Source: a virus. Taken from it: a stretch of 30,360 bases of DNA. Position 1 is the stretch's first letter, and each line of letters starts with the position of its first letter. Under the pieces are notes generated by a model. That model was not told the DNA's origin. It saw only the letters and a list, made by a program, of their open reading frames with translations, and did not search any database. The position numbers were made by a program, and so were the translations under genes. The DNA is taken from the IMG/VR virus record IMGVR_UViG_3300023180_000270, positions 1 to 30,360 of that record. One strand, given 5' to 3'. Shown here piece after piece: positions 16,111-24,614 of this stretch.

Positions 16111-18873
16111 TTAAATCTCTACAATTGTTCTAACTGTTATGATTTGATCTGATGTTGGTGCATATGATTCTCTTACACTAAAGAATAAGAAGTCACCAGA
16201 GAACTGATCAATTGTTCTTTCTGTTACAGATTGAACAGTAATATTCGATGCTGCAATTGCAGGATTAGAAACACGACCTGCATTTGTTGGATCTGTTGTT
16301 AATACATCGCCAACTTCAAGTGTAAAGTTGTTAAATACTGATAATAAGATTTGTGTATCTGTAAATTCAACAATACGATACTTCTTATATTCATCTTTTG
16401 TTAATAACATATCATATTCTAATAATGCAGGATTAAATACGCCTGTAATTAATACACAACCTGATCCCACATCTTCAGTAAATCTTCGATTTGATCCAAA
16501 TTGTTTAAAGTTACGAACTAATCCAACTTTACGATAATCGTTTGTAATCTCTAAGCCTTGGTTTTTGTCTCGTGATATTGATGTATAGAAAACAATAGCG
16601 TTTGCATTCAGTTCATCAATTGCATTTGAACCATGACCACCTAAAGGAGTCATAATTGCTCTTGCAACCGCACCGCTAGCACCAGTGTTACCTGTAATTT
16701 CAATTTCTGTCCATGTATATCCACGACCAGGATTAGTCATTTCAATGTGTGTTACTGAACCATTATTTACTGTAGCTACTGCTGTTGCTCCTTCACCATC
16801 ACCTAAGATGTTAACCGTTGCTGCAGAATAACCAGTACCACCATCAACAATTTTCATTGTGTAAATAGCACCTGGAACAGCAAGTAATTCTACATTTGAT
16901 TGTAATGTATCAACATTGCCCTGAGTAAAGTCAGCAACAAGTACAGCACCAGATCCATTACCTGATGAATCCACAACTTCAATATTAGCATTTGTATAAC
17001 CAAAACCTGCATCTGTAATTGTATAACCTACAATTTCTCCTCCTGTACCAAGAGTTGCAATACCAGATGCTCCGGATGTCATTGTTAAAGTATGTTCTTC
17101 ATCTAAACCTGTTGTTATTGCTATAGCAGTGCCAGCTTCAGCATTAATTAAAGAAGTAGCAAGTTTAAATGTGTTATCATCAACACGAATAACATAATAT
17201 GTATCATTATTTGTTAAACCGCCAACATCTGTACCGCCTCCATTGCTATACACAACTTCATTACCAGTAACTAATAAATGGTCTTCATATGTAATTTGAT
17301 TTGATGCAATATCATCAAGTGCATTAAATGTTTTAAATGGTGCACCGATTGTAACTGTAGGAGCTGCAGTATATCCATCACCTGGATTTGTTAAGTTAAT
17401 TAATGAAACTCTTCCATCTAATATTGATGCAGTTGCTTCTGCTTGTACACCTGATGCTGGAGCTGCAATAGTAACAAGTGGAACTTCTGTATATTTAGGA
17501 ACAGGGTTTGAAACAATAACTCTAAATACTGAATCAATACCTGGAGAAATAATTAAGTCAATTGTTGCGTTTGTTTTTTCTGTGACAGGTAATAGCACCG
17601 CATCTTTTGCATAATATGTTAGTTCTGCTGTACCATTAACTTGTGTTCCTGTTGTATGAGTAGGAGCTGTTGTTCCGGCTGTGCCAGCAAGTGTAACCTC
17701 ATAATATATTCCATTATGATAGATAATATCATTAAGTGAAAGGCTAGCTGCAATAGACCAATCAGCGTCTTTTGTAACTGGAAAATCTGCGGTTGCGGTT
17801 GGTTGATCTTCATAACCAAAACCTGCATCATCAAGTGTTACTGAATTAATAGCATCTCCTGATAATGATGCTGAAGCTTTTGCTCTTTGGCCTGCAAATT
17901 TTAATTGAGCAGCACCATTTGTAACAGTGCCAGTTGTATGTGTAGGACCTGTAGCTCCAACTTTTGTTCCTGAAACAACATAATAATAGTTTTGATCTAA
18001 TGTTGAAGGATCTACGTGTTTAACATATGAACCAACTGCTACATCTGCATTAGGAGAAAATGTAAAATATTCTGTAAATGGTTCTGACATTGTAATAGAT
18101 GGTATTGATGTAAAGCCATCCCCGCCATCAGTAACTTGAATTTCTTGTATTGCGTATGGGTTATCTTCTAAATATCCATCACCAGTAATTACAGCAGTAG
18201 TTGTTGCTGGGTTATATCCTTCACCGCCATCTTCAATAGAAATATTTTCTATTTCACCGGAACTATAGAACTGTGCTTTTAAAGCGTTTGATACTGGCAT
18301 ATATTCTGATGATAAGAATCTATTTCTTAATGAAACAGGAATCGTATACATGAATTTCCATTTATACCCATCACCAGTTTCAAATACATCAGGTGTTGTA
18401 CCGGTTGGCATAATTGTTGATGGTTGATTAACATTATTCCAGATACATTTATATACGTTATACTGAGTTGTAAGGACATAGAAGTTTGAATCTTCTAGGC
18501 GTGTAGCCCCGGAGTAAGCAGGGCCATATCCAAAACCAGTTGTTGTATCATATGCATCATCATAGTCATCATACACTTCACCTGACATCCAATCAATACG
18601 TCTTACAACATATGATACATCAGATGGTTTAACAAGTTTAGCAGTTAAGATATCACGACGAACGTGAAGATCATATCTAAAATTATCTGATGGCGCACCA
18701 GGAGCATCAGTTGTTGGGTTAGCAGGAATAAATGGTGACAAGAAATCTTGCCATGAGTTTTCCTTACCAAACCAATGATAGTAACGTGCTGTTCTAGACG
18801 TTACTTCCTGGTAGATAGCATCAGCAATTGTTTTCTTAAACTTTGCTTTAAATATTGAGTATGATGAAGCCAT
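16111..18873 (-). CDS. 8: Baseplate wedge protein gp8-like, greatly enlarged
   Basis: The ends match T4 gp8, a baseplate wedge subunit. The N-terminal part (about 1-205) has YNVYKCIWNNVNQPSTIMPT and TGDGYKWKFMYTIPV. The C-terminal part (about 740-920) has PLGGHGSNAIDELNA and ITNDYRKVGLVRN. T4 gp8 is 334 residues; this is 920. The extra roughly 535 residues sit between the halves. They contain at least seven G-x-G-Y/F repeats of the type I-x-D-G-G-x-G-Y-x-x-x-P-x-V-x-I and two units with APTHTTGT/GPTHTTGT (about 285-327 and 370-422). At about 520-600 there is a module also present in the gene just upstream. The start is 4 bases after the previous stop with AGGA upstream. The wedge role is established for the family; the insertion probably projects from the baseplate. 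Confidence 0.88.
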   Translation of the reverse strand: MASSYSIFKAKFKKTIADAIYQEVTSRTARYYHWFGKENSWQDFLSPFIPANPTTDAPGAPSDNFRYDLHVRRDILTAKLVKPSDVSYVVRRIDWMSGEVYDDYDDAYDTTTGFGYGPAYSGATRLEDSNFYVLTTQYNVYKCIWNNVNQPSTIMPTGTTPDVFETGDGYKWKFMYTIPVSLRNRFLSSEYMPVSNALKAQFYSSGEIENISIEDGGEGYNPATTTAVITGDGYLEDNPYAIQEIQVTDGGDGFTSIPSITMSEPFTEYFTFSPNADVAVGSYVKHVDPSTLDQNYYYVVSGTKVGATGPTHTTGTVTNGAAQLKFAGQRAKASASLSGDAINSVTLDDAGFGYEDQPTATADFPVTKDADWSIAASLSLNDIIYHNGIYYEVTLAGTAGTTAPTHTTGTQVNGTAELTYYAKDAVLLPVTEKTNATIDLIISPGIDSVFRVIVSNPVPKYTEVPLVTIAAPASGVQAEATASILDGRVSLINLTNPGDGYTAAPTVTIGAPFKTFNALDDIASNQITYEDHLLVTGNEVVYSNGGGTDVGGLTNNDTYYVIRVDDNTFKLATSLINAEAGTAIAITTGLDEEHTLTMTSGASGIATLGTGGEIVGYTITDAGFGYTNANIEVVDSSGNGSGAVLVADFTQGNVDTLQSNVELLAVPGAIYTMKIVDGGTGYSAATVNILGDGEGATAVATVNNGSVTHIEMTNPGRGYTWTEIEITGNTGASGAVARAIMTPLGGHGSNAIDELNANAIVFYTSISRDKNQGLEITNDYRKVGLVRNFKQFGSNRRFTEDVGSGCVLITGVFNPALLEYDMLLTKDEYKKYRIVEFTDTQILLSVFNNFTLEVGDVLTTDPTNAGRVSNPAIAASNITVQSVTERTIDQFSGDFLFFSVRESYAPTSDQIITVRTIVEI
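17074..17316 (-). repeat. Shared protein module, copy B (in gp8-like gene)
   Basis: Residues about 520-600 of the gp8-like protein align with copy A in the adjacent gene. Shared positions include TYYVI-x-VD-x-NT-x-x-LA, then NA-x-AGT-x-I-x-I and a final H-x-LT. Similarity is at protein level; I do not see long identical DNA. Confidence 0.65.
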
Positions 18874-18877
18874 TTAA

Positions 18878-19585
18878 TTATCCTACAGTAATCACCCAAG
18901 AAATTGCTACAGTTTCTGTAGATGATTTATTAATAACAGGGAATGTTGTTCTACATAGCATAGTACCGGCAGTTAACTTATGACCAGTACCACTTGTACC
19001 TGTAATATTTATCTGTGTTCCAGCATTTGCGTTTGATTCTGAAGCTGCAAGTTGGATTGTATTTGAATCAACAACAATAACATAGTATGTACCACCATCA
19101 GATAAACCGCTAATAGCAACGTTACCACCATCTGTATATGTTACTTTATCTGCAGTTGTAAATCCATGTGAACTAATTGTTATATTATCACTCGCATCAT
19201 CAACATCATTATCACCGTCAAATGTTTTAACGGCTGATGCTGCAGCATTAAAGATACCAGCTTCAACTAAAGCGCCTGTACCTACGCCAGCTCCGAATGA
19301 TGCATTAAATGTTGCAGATACACCAGAAGGTGTAGCACTTGATACAGCAACTCGAGCTAATTCGTTTTGAAGTGCAGTTTGATTAACTGCAGCAGTCGAT
19401 GCATCATCACCAACAGCCATATGACTCATAAAATCAAAGTCATTATTACATAAACGCTGAGCAATGAATTCCTTTCCTGACGTTACGACGAGGTTAGGAA
19501 CTTCTTTTTCATAGTTCACTTTACCTTCTTTATCGTATTTTTTAATTGACAAACGCCCTGTCAATTTAATACTATCTTTTAACAT
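18878..19585 (-). CDS. Virion structural protein with an inserted domain
   Basis: This is a 235-residue protein. The outer parts (NLVVTSGKEFIAQRLCNNDF then SHMAVGDDAS near residues 30-62, ALVEAGIFNAA at 105-115, and GTMLCRTTFPVINKSSTETV at 207-226) resemble a small virion protein of marine T4-like phages that is continuous in other members as I know them. Here residues about 118-206 are an extra module containing TYYVIVVDSNTIQLAASES. A strong ribosome site (TAGGAG) is fused with the stop codon of the upstream gene, so expression is probably coupled. It lies between the gp7-position gene and gp8. Baseplate location is inferred from that; the precise role is unknown. Confidence 0.8.
   Translation of the reverse strand: MLKDSIKLTGRLSIKKYDKEGKVNYEKEVPNLVVTSGKEFIAQRLCNNDFDFMSHMAVGDDASTAAVNQTALQNELARVAVSSATPSGVSATFNASFGAGVGTGALVEAGIFNAAASAVKTFDGDNDVDDASDNITISSHGFTTADKVTYTDGGNVAISGLSDGGTYYVIVVDSNTIQLAASESNANAGTQINITGTSGTGHKLTAGTMLCRTTFPVINKSSTETVAISWVITVG
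18968..19234 (-). repeat. Shared protein module, copy A (in 235-residue virion gene)
   Basis: Residues about 118-206 interrupt an otherwise ordinary small virion protein. The pattern DDASDNITISSHGFTTADKV, then TYYVIVVDSNTIQLA and NANAGTQINITG, recurs in the next gene (gp8-like). Predicted all-beta. Confidence 0.65.
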
Positions 19586-19593
19586 GTTTACTC

Positions 19594-21129
19594 CTAAGTT
19601 ACCGTTGTTATTGGATCTGAATCAGAAACGGTTATATCTGATTCTAACATATTTCTTCCATCACCATAGAATGTTAACATTCCTGGTGGGTTATAATCTT
19701 CTTCAGGTATTACATAGAATTCTAAATCATAAGGTTCAACTTTAATTAAACCACCATTATCTGTAGCATAAGTGTAGTCTGTAGGTATAGTAGTATTTAT
19801 TAACGTAAATGTAGCCTTCGATACCCATTCAGCAAGTTCAATACTTCCTTCAATCCCAGCTACAAAGTTATTCTGTATTTGATATTCACCAAATAACGCT
19901 GTACCAGCTGGATGTAAATATGATTTAGCAATTGATTTATATTTTTCTAAATTTTCATCAACTGTAATAAGATATGAATATTTTTGATAGAATCGACTAT
20001 CTTGAATAAACATATCATCGTCAAGGAAACTATCATTAGTAGAATAATACCCTTGATATTTTGCAACAGCACCAATTTCAAATTGGATTAGTGCAAAATT
20101 TGTTTCTTCGTTTTGACCAATGCCAGTTTCTTCAAAGAATTGTTGTATAATTGTACCTACATATGTTGCTTCACCATAAGAAGTTGCAGAATAATTAGGT
20201 GTTAATGCATAACCATATTCTTGATATTTTTCAATGATAGAATTATCAGGTAAAGAATATTGTCTTGTAACACCTTTATCTAAAGTAAAAGTAGATCCAG
20301 AAACATCAATCGTTGATTTAGATGTTAATAAGAAAAAATCATTCTCATAACCAGCACCAAATCGTATATTAACAACACCAGTAATACCACCATTTGAATC
20401 TACACTTGTTACTTTTAATAATTGAGTAATCGTTTTACCGGCAGATATAGTAGTACCTTCAATCAAATCACCAATCTTAAATCCTTCACCAGGTCTTATA
20501 ATTGTTGCTTTAGTTGATGTTGGTATAATATTACCGGTAATACCATTAAAATTAATTGTGTAATTAGTTTCAATTGTACCGAAGAAGTTTTTATCTATGA
20601 ATACTTCGTATACACCATCTTGTACATGTTTAACACGAGTTACAAATACATTAATTGAAACATTAGTACCACTAACAACAATTCGATTTCCAGGTAATGT
20701 ATTTGCATCACCAGAAGTAATGTCAATAAACAATGACATCTCTTGGTTCCAACGACCATCAGATGCCTTAAGTACAGAATTCCAAGGATACGAAATATCT
20801 GCAACTTTATTAAATAATATTTTAAATAAAAACTTATAAGAAGACTCTGTACCTTTTGATTTAAATAAAGGTTTAATCTTTCTTAAAAATAATCTTTTAT
20901 CGATAAATGGATAACTAGTACCGCCGAGTATATCAAGTTCTCTTCTAAAATATTCTACATACTCATCAAGAGTAGTATCAATATCTCTTAATTCAAGTAG
21001 ATCTCTTCGTTCGTGTTGATCTAACCATTCGTAATATCCTTTTAAGAATTCTACAAATATTGGATAGTCTGATCGTACGAACTCAGGTACCTGTTTAGAT
21101 ACTACACTTTTTAACTTAATATCACTCAT
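19594..21129 (-). CDS. Conserved virion protein in T4 gp7 position
   Basis: This 511-residue protein is directly downstream of gp6. The N-terminal region (VPEFVRSDYPIFVEFLKGYY then EWLDQHERRDLLELRDIDTT) is helical and resembles a family found next to gp6 in marine T4-like phages and some large phages. Residues about 85-125 (FIDKRLFLRKIKPLFKSKGT, SYKFLFKILFNKV) continue this conserved part. The middle has beta-strand and G-x-G-F/Y elements (IRPGEGFKIGDLIEG, VNIRFGAGYEND), similar in style to the repeats in gp8. The end is acidic and Pro/Tyr-rich. T4 gp7 is much longer (over 1000 residues), and I see no direct proof of homology. The wedge role is inferred from gene order between gp6 and gp8. 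Confidence 0.75.
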   Translation of the reverse strand: MSDIKLKSVVSKQVPEFVRSDYPIFVEFLKGYYEWLDQHERRDLLELRDIDTTLDEYVEYFRRELDILGGTSYPFIDKRLFLRKIKPLFKSKGTESSYKFLFKILFNKVADISYPWNSVLKASDGRWNQEMSLFIDITSGDANTLPGNRIVVSGTNVSINVFVTRVKHVQDGVYEVFIDKNFFGTIETNYTINFNGITGNIIPTSTKATIIRPGEGFKIGDLIEGTTISAGKTITQLLKVTSVDSNGGITGVVNIRFGAGYENDFFLLTSKSTIDVSGSTFTLDKGVTRQYSLPDNSIIEKYQEYGYALTPNYSATSYGEATYVGTIIQQFFEETGIGQNEETNFALIQFEIGAVAKYQGYYSTNDSFLDDDMFIQDSRFYQKYSYLITVDENLEKYKSIAKSYLHPAGTALFGEYQIQNNFVAGIEGSIELAEWVSKATFTLINTTIPTDYTYATDNGGLIKVEPYDLEFYVIPEEDYNPPGMLTFYGDGRNMLESDITVSDSDPITTVT

Positions 21130-21132
21130 CTA

Positions 21133-22986
21133 TTAATTTCTGCTCGATGTAAATATGTAATTAGAATTACCTGCTTGATCTCCTTGTGCTACTTTATCAG
21201 CAATTACATTAACAAATATATTGTTATCAGGTATTTGTACTAATTGATTTCTTATAGATGCTACATCATTTGATTGTGGTTTAATAATAAATTCAAAAGA
21301 AGGGCTTGCTGAAGTATCGATACCAGTAATTTCTATTTCATTCATTTTAATATAACCTGTATCATAGTCAATTTCACCAAAATCACGAATATAGTTTTTA
21401 ATATCGTTTTCAATGTAATACAATCTTAAATAGCCTGTTTGATCATCAGAATTTGGAAAATCTTCGATGTACATCATTTGATCATAACCTGCAATCATAA
21501 ATCCGTGTGTTGAAACAGATTGTTCAGGAACTCCTGAATGATAGATTGGGTTACCTAAATTAATTTCATATGTTGTATTACTATTATATCGAACTTCTAC
21601 TTCTCGATGTAATTTAATTGTTGTAATATTACTTAGTATTGAATCTTCGGTATCATCAATATTTCTAGACAGATTAGAATATTTAAATATTCCGGTAAAT
21701 GATTCTAAATGATCATCATTATAATCTTTAATTGTTTGTATGACAAGATCTTTAATATCACTTAATGCGCGTGTTGTAAGATTAGGATTATAATAAACTG
21801 TTGTTGTTACTTCTAAATTAATATATTCTGGGTCAACAATTTCTGGCGTAATAGATACAACGTTCTTATTCTTTAATATTTCTGTAATGATCAAATCTTT
21901 TTGTGCTGCTGTTAAAGCGTTTGTTGTTTCAGGTTTAATTGAAATAAACACTTTACCATATTGTGCAGGAATGTTATCTTCTCCACCCCATACATTAATT
22001 GTTTGAGCATCAGGATATGATCTATAAATTGTTGCTTTATAATCTTCGGTTGTAACAGCTCTATTTTGTGCTGTATAATATCTTGGTGCATTGTATCTTA
22101 TTGATTCAATATCTTCTACATCTGTACCACCGGTTGCTCCTAACGTTGTTGTTACAGCAACATTTCCACCTAAAAGCGTGGCACCTTGATATGAAAATAC
22201 TCGAGCACCATTTGCTTCTGTTTTATTTGTTGTCATGTATGAAATCGTAACAACATTACCATTAGCAAGGGCTTTACCAATAACATCATTACCAAACTCT
22301 AATTCATACAATTGATTTTCTATTTCTTTAATAAAGAATATTTTAGAAGTTTCATTTAAATCTAATAATTCGTCTTGACGAACAAATGTTTCAAATGAGG
22401 CACTTGCTGAATTTTCTTGAACTCTAACTCTTACTGTGCTTAAATCAACATTTTGATTTGGTATAATGTATTTTACACCATCAGTAACAGTATATTTAAA
22501 TTGTAGTGGTATACCTTCTTTAATTTCTATATCAGCAAATGTATATGTTGATCCTGAAAGTGAAGCAACCGCGGCTTCAGTATTATAAAAATTATATGTT
22601 GATCCATCTATTGTTGCTTGAAATGGTTGATATGCAGGAATTGTTAATGAAGCAGGAGTTGTTGTAGTATTAGAAACAACAACATTAATTTTTGCTATAG
22701 CACCAGTTGCAGAATGAGGAATATACCCAATTTCTTTTGCTCGTGAAACGATGCTTGATCGCTTGCTGGCTGAATCTAAAAATGATTCATTAACCGCTAA
22801 GTTAGTATATAGAGCATTGTAATGGGTGTTATAAGCAAGAACATCTAAAAGAATTGAAAGACTAGATCCTTCAAAGTCATAATCTCTAAAAGTATCTTGG
22901 CCTTGTAAATATTCTTTTATATTTGCTTTAATTGCATCAAAATCTAATTCTGATGTTTGTATTTTCCTATTCGTATAATGTGCCAT
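21133..22986 (-). CDS. 6: Baseplate wedge subunit gp6 (J-type)
   Basis: This 617-residue protein is close to T4 gp6 (660). The N-terminal segment is diagnostic: LDFDAIKANIKEYLQGQDTF, DYDFEGSSLSILLDVLAYNT, YNALYTNLAVNESFLDSASK, SRAKEIGYIPHSA. The middle part has AVTTEDYKATIYRSYPDAQT, another feature of gp6/J-family baseplate proteins. gp6 forms the inner ring of the baseplate wedge and joins neighbouring wedges; its dimers change shape when the sheath contracts. Its ATG overlaps the gp25 stop as TAATG. gp6 and gp25 form part of the wedge core, so coupled synthesis makes sense. The annotation is firm from sequence and gene order. Confidence 0.95.
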   Translation of the reverse strand: MAHYTNRKIQTSELDFDAIKANIKEYLQGQDTFRDYDFEGSSLSILLDVLAYNTHYNALYTNLAVNESFLDSASKRSSIVSRAKEIGYIPHSATGAIAKINVVVSNTTTTPASLTIPAYQPFQATIDGSTYNFYNTEAAVASLSGSTYTFADIEIKEGIPLQFKYTVTDGVKYIIPNQNVDLSTVRVRVQENSASASFETFVRQDELLDLNETSKIFFIKEIENQLYELEFGNDVIGKALANGNVVTISYMTTNKTEANGARVFSYQGATLLGGNVAVTTTLGATGGTDVEDIESIRYNAPRYYTAQNRAVTTEDYKATIYRSYPDAQTINVWGGEDNIPAQYGKVFISIKPETTNALTAAQKDLIITEILKNKNVVSITPEIVDPEYINLEVTTTVYYNPNLTTRALSDIKDLVIQTIKDYNDDHLESFTGIFKYSNLSRNIDDTEDSILSNITTIKLHREVEVRYNSNTTYEINLGNPIYHSGVPEQSVSTHGFMIAGYDQMMYIEDFPNSDDQTGYLRLYYIENDIKNYIRDFGEIDYDTGYIKMNEIEITGIDTSASPSFEFIIKPQSNDVASIRNQLVQIPDNNIFVNVIADKVAQGDQAGNSNYIFTSSRN

Positions 22987-23378
22987 TATCGTGTTCTCGT
23001 AAGAATTAAGTCAACCTCTATAGGTCTATTTGTATTTATTATTGTGAAATAGATGCTAACCGAAACTGTATATTCATCTGGTTGAACATTTACAAGTACA
23101 TCATCTAATACAACTCTAGGTTCAAAATTTATAATTGTATCTTCAATTGCTCTTTTTAACATTACATTAAGCATAGGACCAGAAGGTTCAAATAGTAATC
23201 CTCTTATCTGTGAACCTATTTCTGAATGAAATGGTCTCTCATAGTTTTGAGTTAAAACGAGGTTACGAACTGAAGCTTTAATTGCTTCTTCGTCATACTT
23301 CATAGCCACATCATACGTTGCTGGATGCTTAGTAAAGTTAAAATCAAAGTCTGAAAATGTTCTTGTATTCCTTGCCAT
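22986..23378 (-). CDS. 25: Baseplate wedge subunit gp25
   Basis: This 130-residue protein is the usual length for T4 gp25 (132). The sequence MARNTRTFSDFDFNFTKHP starts exactly as other members do, and LVLTQNYERPFHSEIGSQIR, LLFEPSGPM and DEYTVSVSIYFTI are family features (gp25/W-type, once called lysozyme-like). It lies at the junction of baseplate and sheath, where it helps start sheath assembly. The frame is open further upstream to 23489, but that would overlap the PAAR gene with unrelated sequence, so I chose 23378. A late promoter core ends only 5 bases before this ATG, and no clear ribosome site lies between them. Confidence 0.95.
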   Translation of the reverse strand: MARNTRTFSDFDFNFTKHPATYDVAMKYDEEAIKASVRNLVLTQNYERPFHSEIGSQIRGLLFEPSGPMLNVMLKRAIEDTIINFEPRVVLDDVLVNVQPDEYTVSVSIYFTIINTNRPIEVDLILTRTR

Positions 23379-23383
23379 AGTAT

Positions 23384-23391
23384 TATTTATA
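23384..23391 (-). promoter_or_regulatory. T4-type late promoter core TATAAATA, very close to gp25 start
   Basis: Exact TATAAATA on the coding strand between the PAAR stop codon and the gp25 ATG. With T4 spacing the transcript would start at or next to the ATG, so a message from here would have almost no leader. It may still serve the downstream gp6-gp8 genes. Confidence 0.6.
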
Positions 23392-23397
23392 AGCCTT

Positions 23398-23682
23398 TTA
23401 ACCGAAAAATACGCTTGGTGAACCTTGTGCTGCAATAGATCCACATGCAACTTGATCACCAATTCTAGCTGCAGGTATACCATTAACAAATACTGTATCT
23501 GATCCTTTTGCTAATACAGAATCATGACAAGAAGGACCACAACAATGTGTTACCCAGTGATCACCTTCTCGATGTACACCAATACCATTCACAAATACAT
23601 CAGTACTTGCTTCGTCATTAACCCTAGGTGGATAACACCCATGACCTGAACATATATCTCCTAATCGTGTAACTGCTGGCAT
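23398..23682 (-). CDS. PAAR-repeat spike tip protein (T4 gp5.4-like)
   Basis: This 94-residue protein has the PAAR fold signature. It includes the literal NGIPAARIGD at residues 67-76, the earlier sister repeat STDVFVNGIGVHREGD, and the end QGSPSVFFG. PAAR proteins cap the trimeric beta-helix of gp5/VgrG with a sharp metal-stabilised cone. Histidines and cysteines are plentiful (C11, H14, C16, H37, H42, H46, C47, C48, C52, H53, C80), enough for a zinc site at the tip. The ATG overlaps the stop of the glycine-rich gene as TAATG. Its presence between gp5 and gp6 matches T4 gene 5.4. High confidence in family; the exact metal ligands cannot be assigned by eye. Confidence 0.93.
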   Translation of the reverse strand: MPAVTRLGDICSGHGCYPPRVNDEASTDVFVNGIGVHREGDHWVTHCCGPSCHDSVLAKGSDTVFVNGIPAARIGDQVACGSIAAQGSPSVFFG

Positions 23683-24614
23683 TAAATTGTTCTCGTTTGT
23701 GTTGTATTTGATACGTAATTATATGTTGTTGATACACCATCAACAGTAACTATAATTTGCCCATTTCCGCTTCTACCACCTCGTGTTGTAGTAGATGATA
23801 TATATGTTACTCCGGTTGGCATACTTGAAGTCCTTCTATAATTAGAACCTCCTCCGCCGCCTGCTCCTGAAGCATTTCTACCACCTGATCCTGCACCAAA
23901 GTATCCAGCACCACCCCCTCCAGATCCTCCATCACCAAGATCTAAATAACCATTACCACCAGTACCATATCCCCAACCGCCTGCAAATGTTCCATTATTA
24001 CCTGAAAATATACCATTACCACCATTTCTTCCAGAGCCAGAATTACCTGTTCCTCGTGAACCTGAACCACCGCCACCCACACCGCTTTGTGTACCTCCAC
24101 CGCCACCATACGCGGCTCCAACGTGATTTAAGTTATTTCCGCCACTTTGTCCAGTATCAGCACCCCCAGCGCCACCATATGTTGATGCATTATTTATTCC
24201 GTCTGCGCCAGCTCCTCCGCCTCCACCGCCAATAGCAATTAAAGTGCTACCAATTAATACAGCAGAAGCTCCTCCGCCTCCACCGCCAGCTCTACCCTGA
24301 TTATTTCCGTTTGTTCCTGCTCGAGCAACATACATAGTTAGCACAGTACCAGGTGACATTGTTCCATTCCATACGACAGTACCGCCTTGGCCACCTGCAT
24401 CGTTTCCTCCATTTGATCCACCACTAGCACCATATACAGTAATTGATACTGATTTAGTAGAAGCTTTACCATAAAAATTGCTATGTTTAATTTGTCCTGA
24501 TGCAGGAACTCCAGCAGCAGCACTGTAAAATTCACTCATTGAATGAGGTGCAGCATCTCCAAATTCGTCAGCAATATTCTTTAATGATATTTGACCTGAA
24601 GATTGTAAAGCCAT
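23682..24614 (-). CDS. Glycine-rich adhesin-like virion protein
   Basis: This is a 310-residue protein. The N-terminus (ALQSSGQISLKNIADEFGD then SMSEFYSAAAGVPASGQIKH) is a short attachment domain common in marine phage virion proteins. Residues about 62-258 are dominated by glycine in runs separated by single aromatic, Asn or Ser residues (AGGGGGGASAVLIGSTLIAI, GGWGYGTGGNGYLDLGDGGS). This resembles the polyglycine-II type sandwich of gp38 adhesins and other phage glycine-rich tips, but no direct homology is claimed. The C-terminus (NGQIIVTVDGVSTTYNYV) is a final beta hairpin. Start and stop overlap both neighbours as TAATG. It lies just before the PAAR gene, an uncommon place for an adhesin. 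Local GC is higher because of glycine codons. Confidence 0.75.
   Translation of the reverse strand: MALQSSGQISLKNIADEFGDAAPHSMSEFYSAAAGVPASGQIKHSNFYGKASTKSVSITVYGASGGSNGGNDAGGQGGTVVWNGTMSPGTVLTMYVARAGTNGNNQGRAGGGGGGASAVLIGSTLIAIGGGGGGAGADGINNASTYGGAGGADTGQSGGNNLNHVGAAYGGGGGTQSGVGGGGSGSRGTGNSGSGRNGGNGIFSGNNGTFAGGWGYGTGGNGYLDLGDGGSGGGGAGYFGAGSGGRNASGAGGGGGSNYRRTSSMPTGVTYISSTTTRGGRSGNGQIIVTVDGVSTTYNYVSNTTQTRTI
24211..24231. repeat. 21-bp direct repeat, copy 1
   Basis: The plus strand shows the same 21 bases here and at 24268-24288, beginning GCTCCTCCGCC. Both encode a run of glycines followed by Ala in the glycine-rich protein. Slippage or recombination between such copies could change repeat number. 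Confidence 0.7.
24268..24288. repeat. 21-bp direct repeat, copy 2
   Basis: Second copy of the glycine-encoding repeat, 57 bases from the first and in the same reading frame. Confidence 0.7.

Noticed and set aside
23379-23489. Longer gp25 with 37 extra N-terminal residues
   Set aside because: The extra part overlaps PAAR in another frame, and family members start at MARNTR.
23987-24235. Plus-strand open frame rich in His, Tyr and Arg
   Set aside because: It is the complement of the glycine-rich codons; composition is explained by that.
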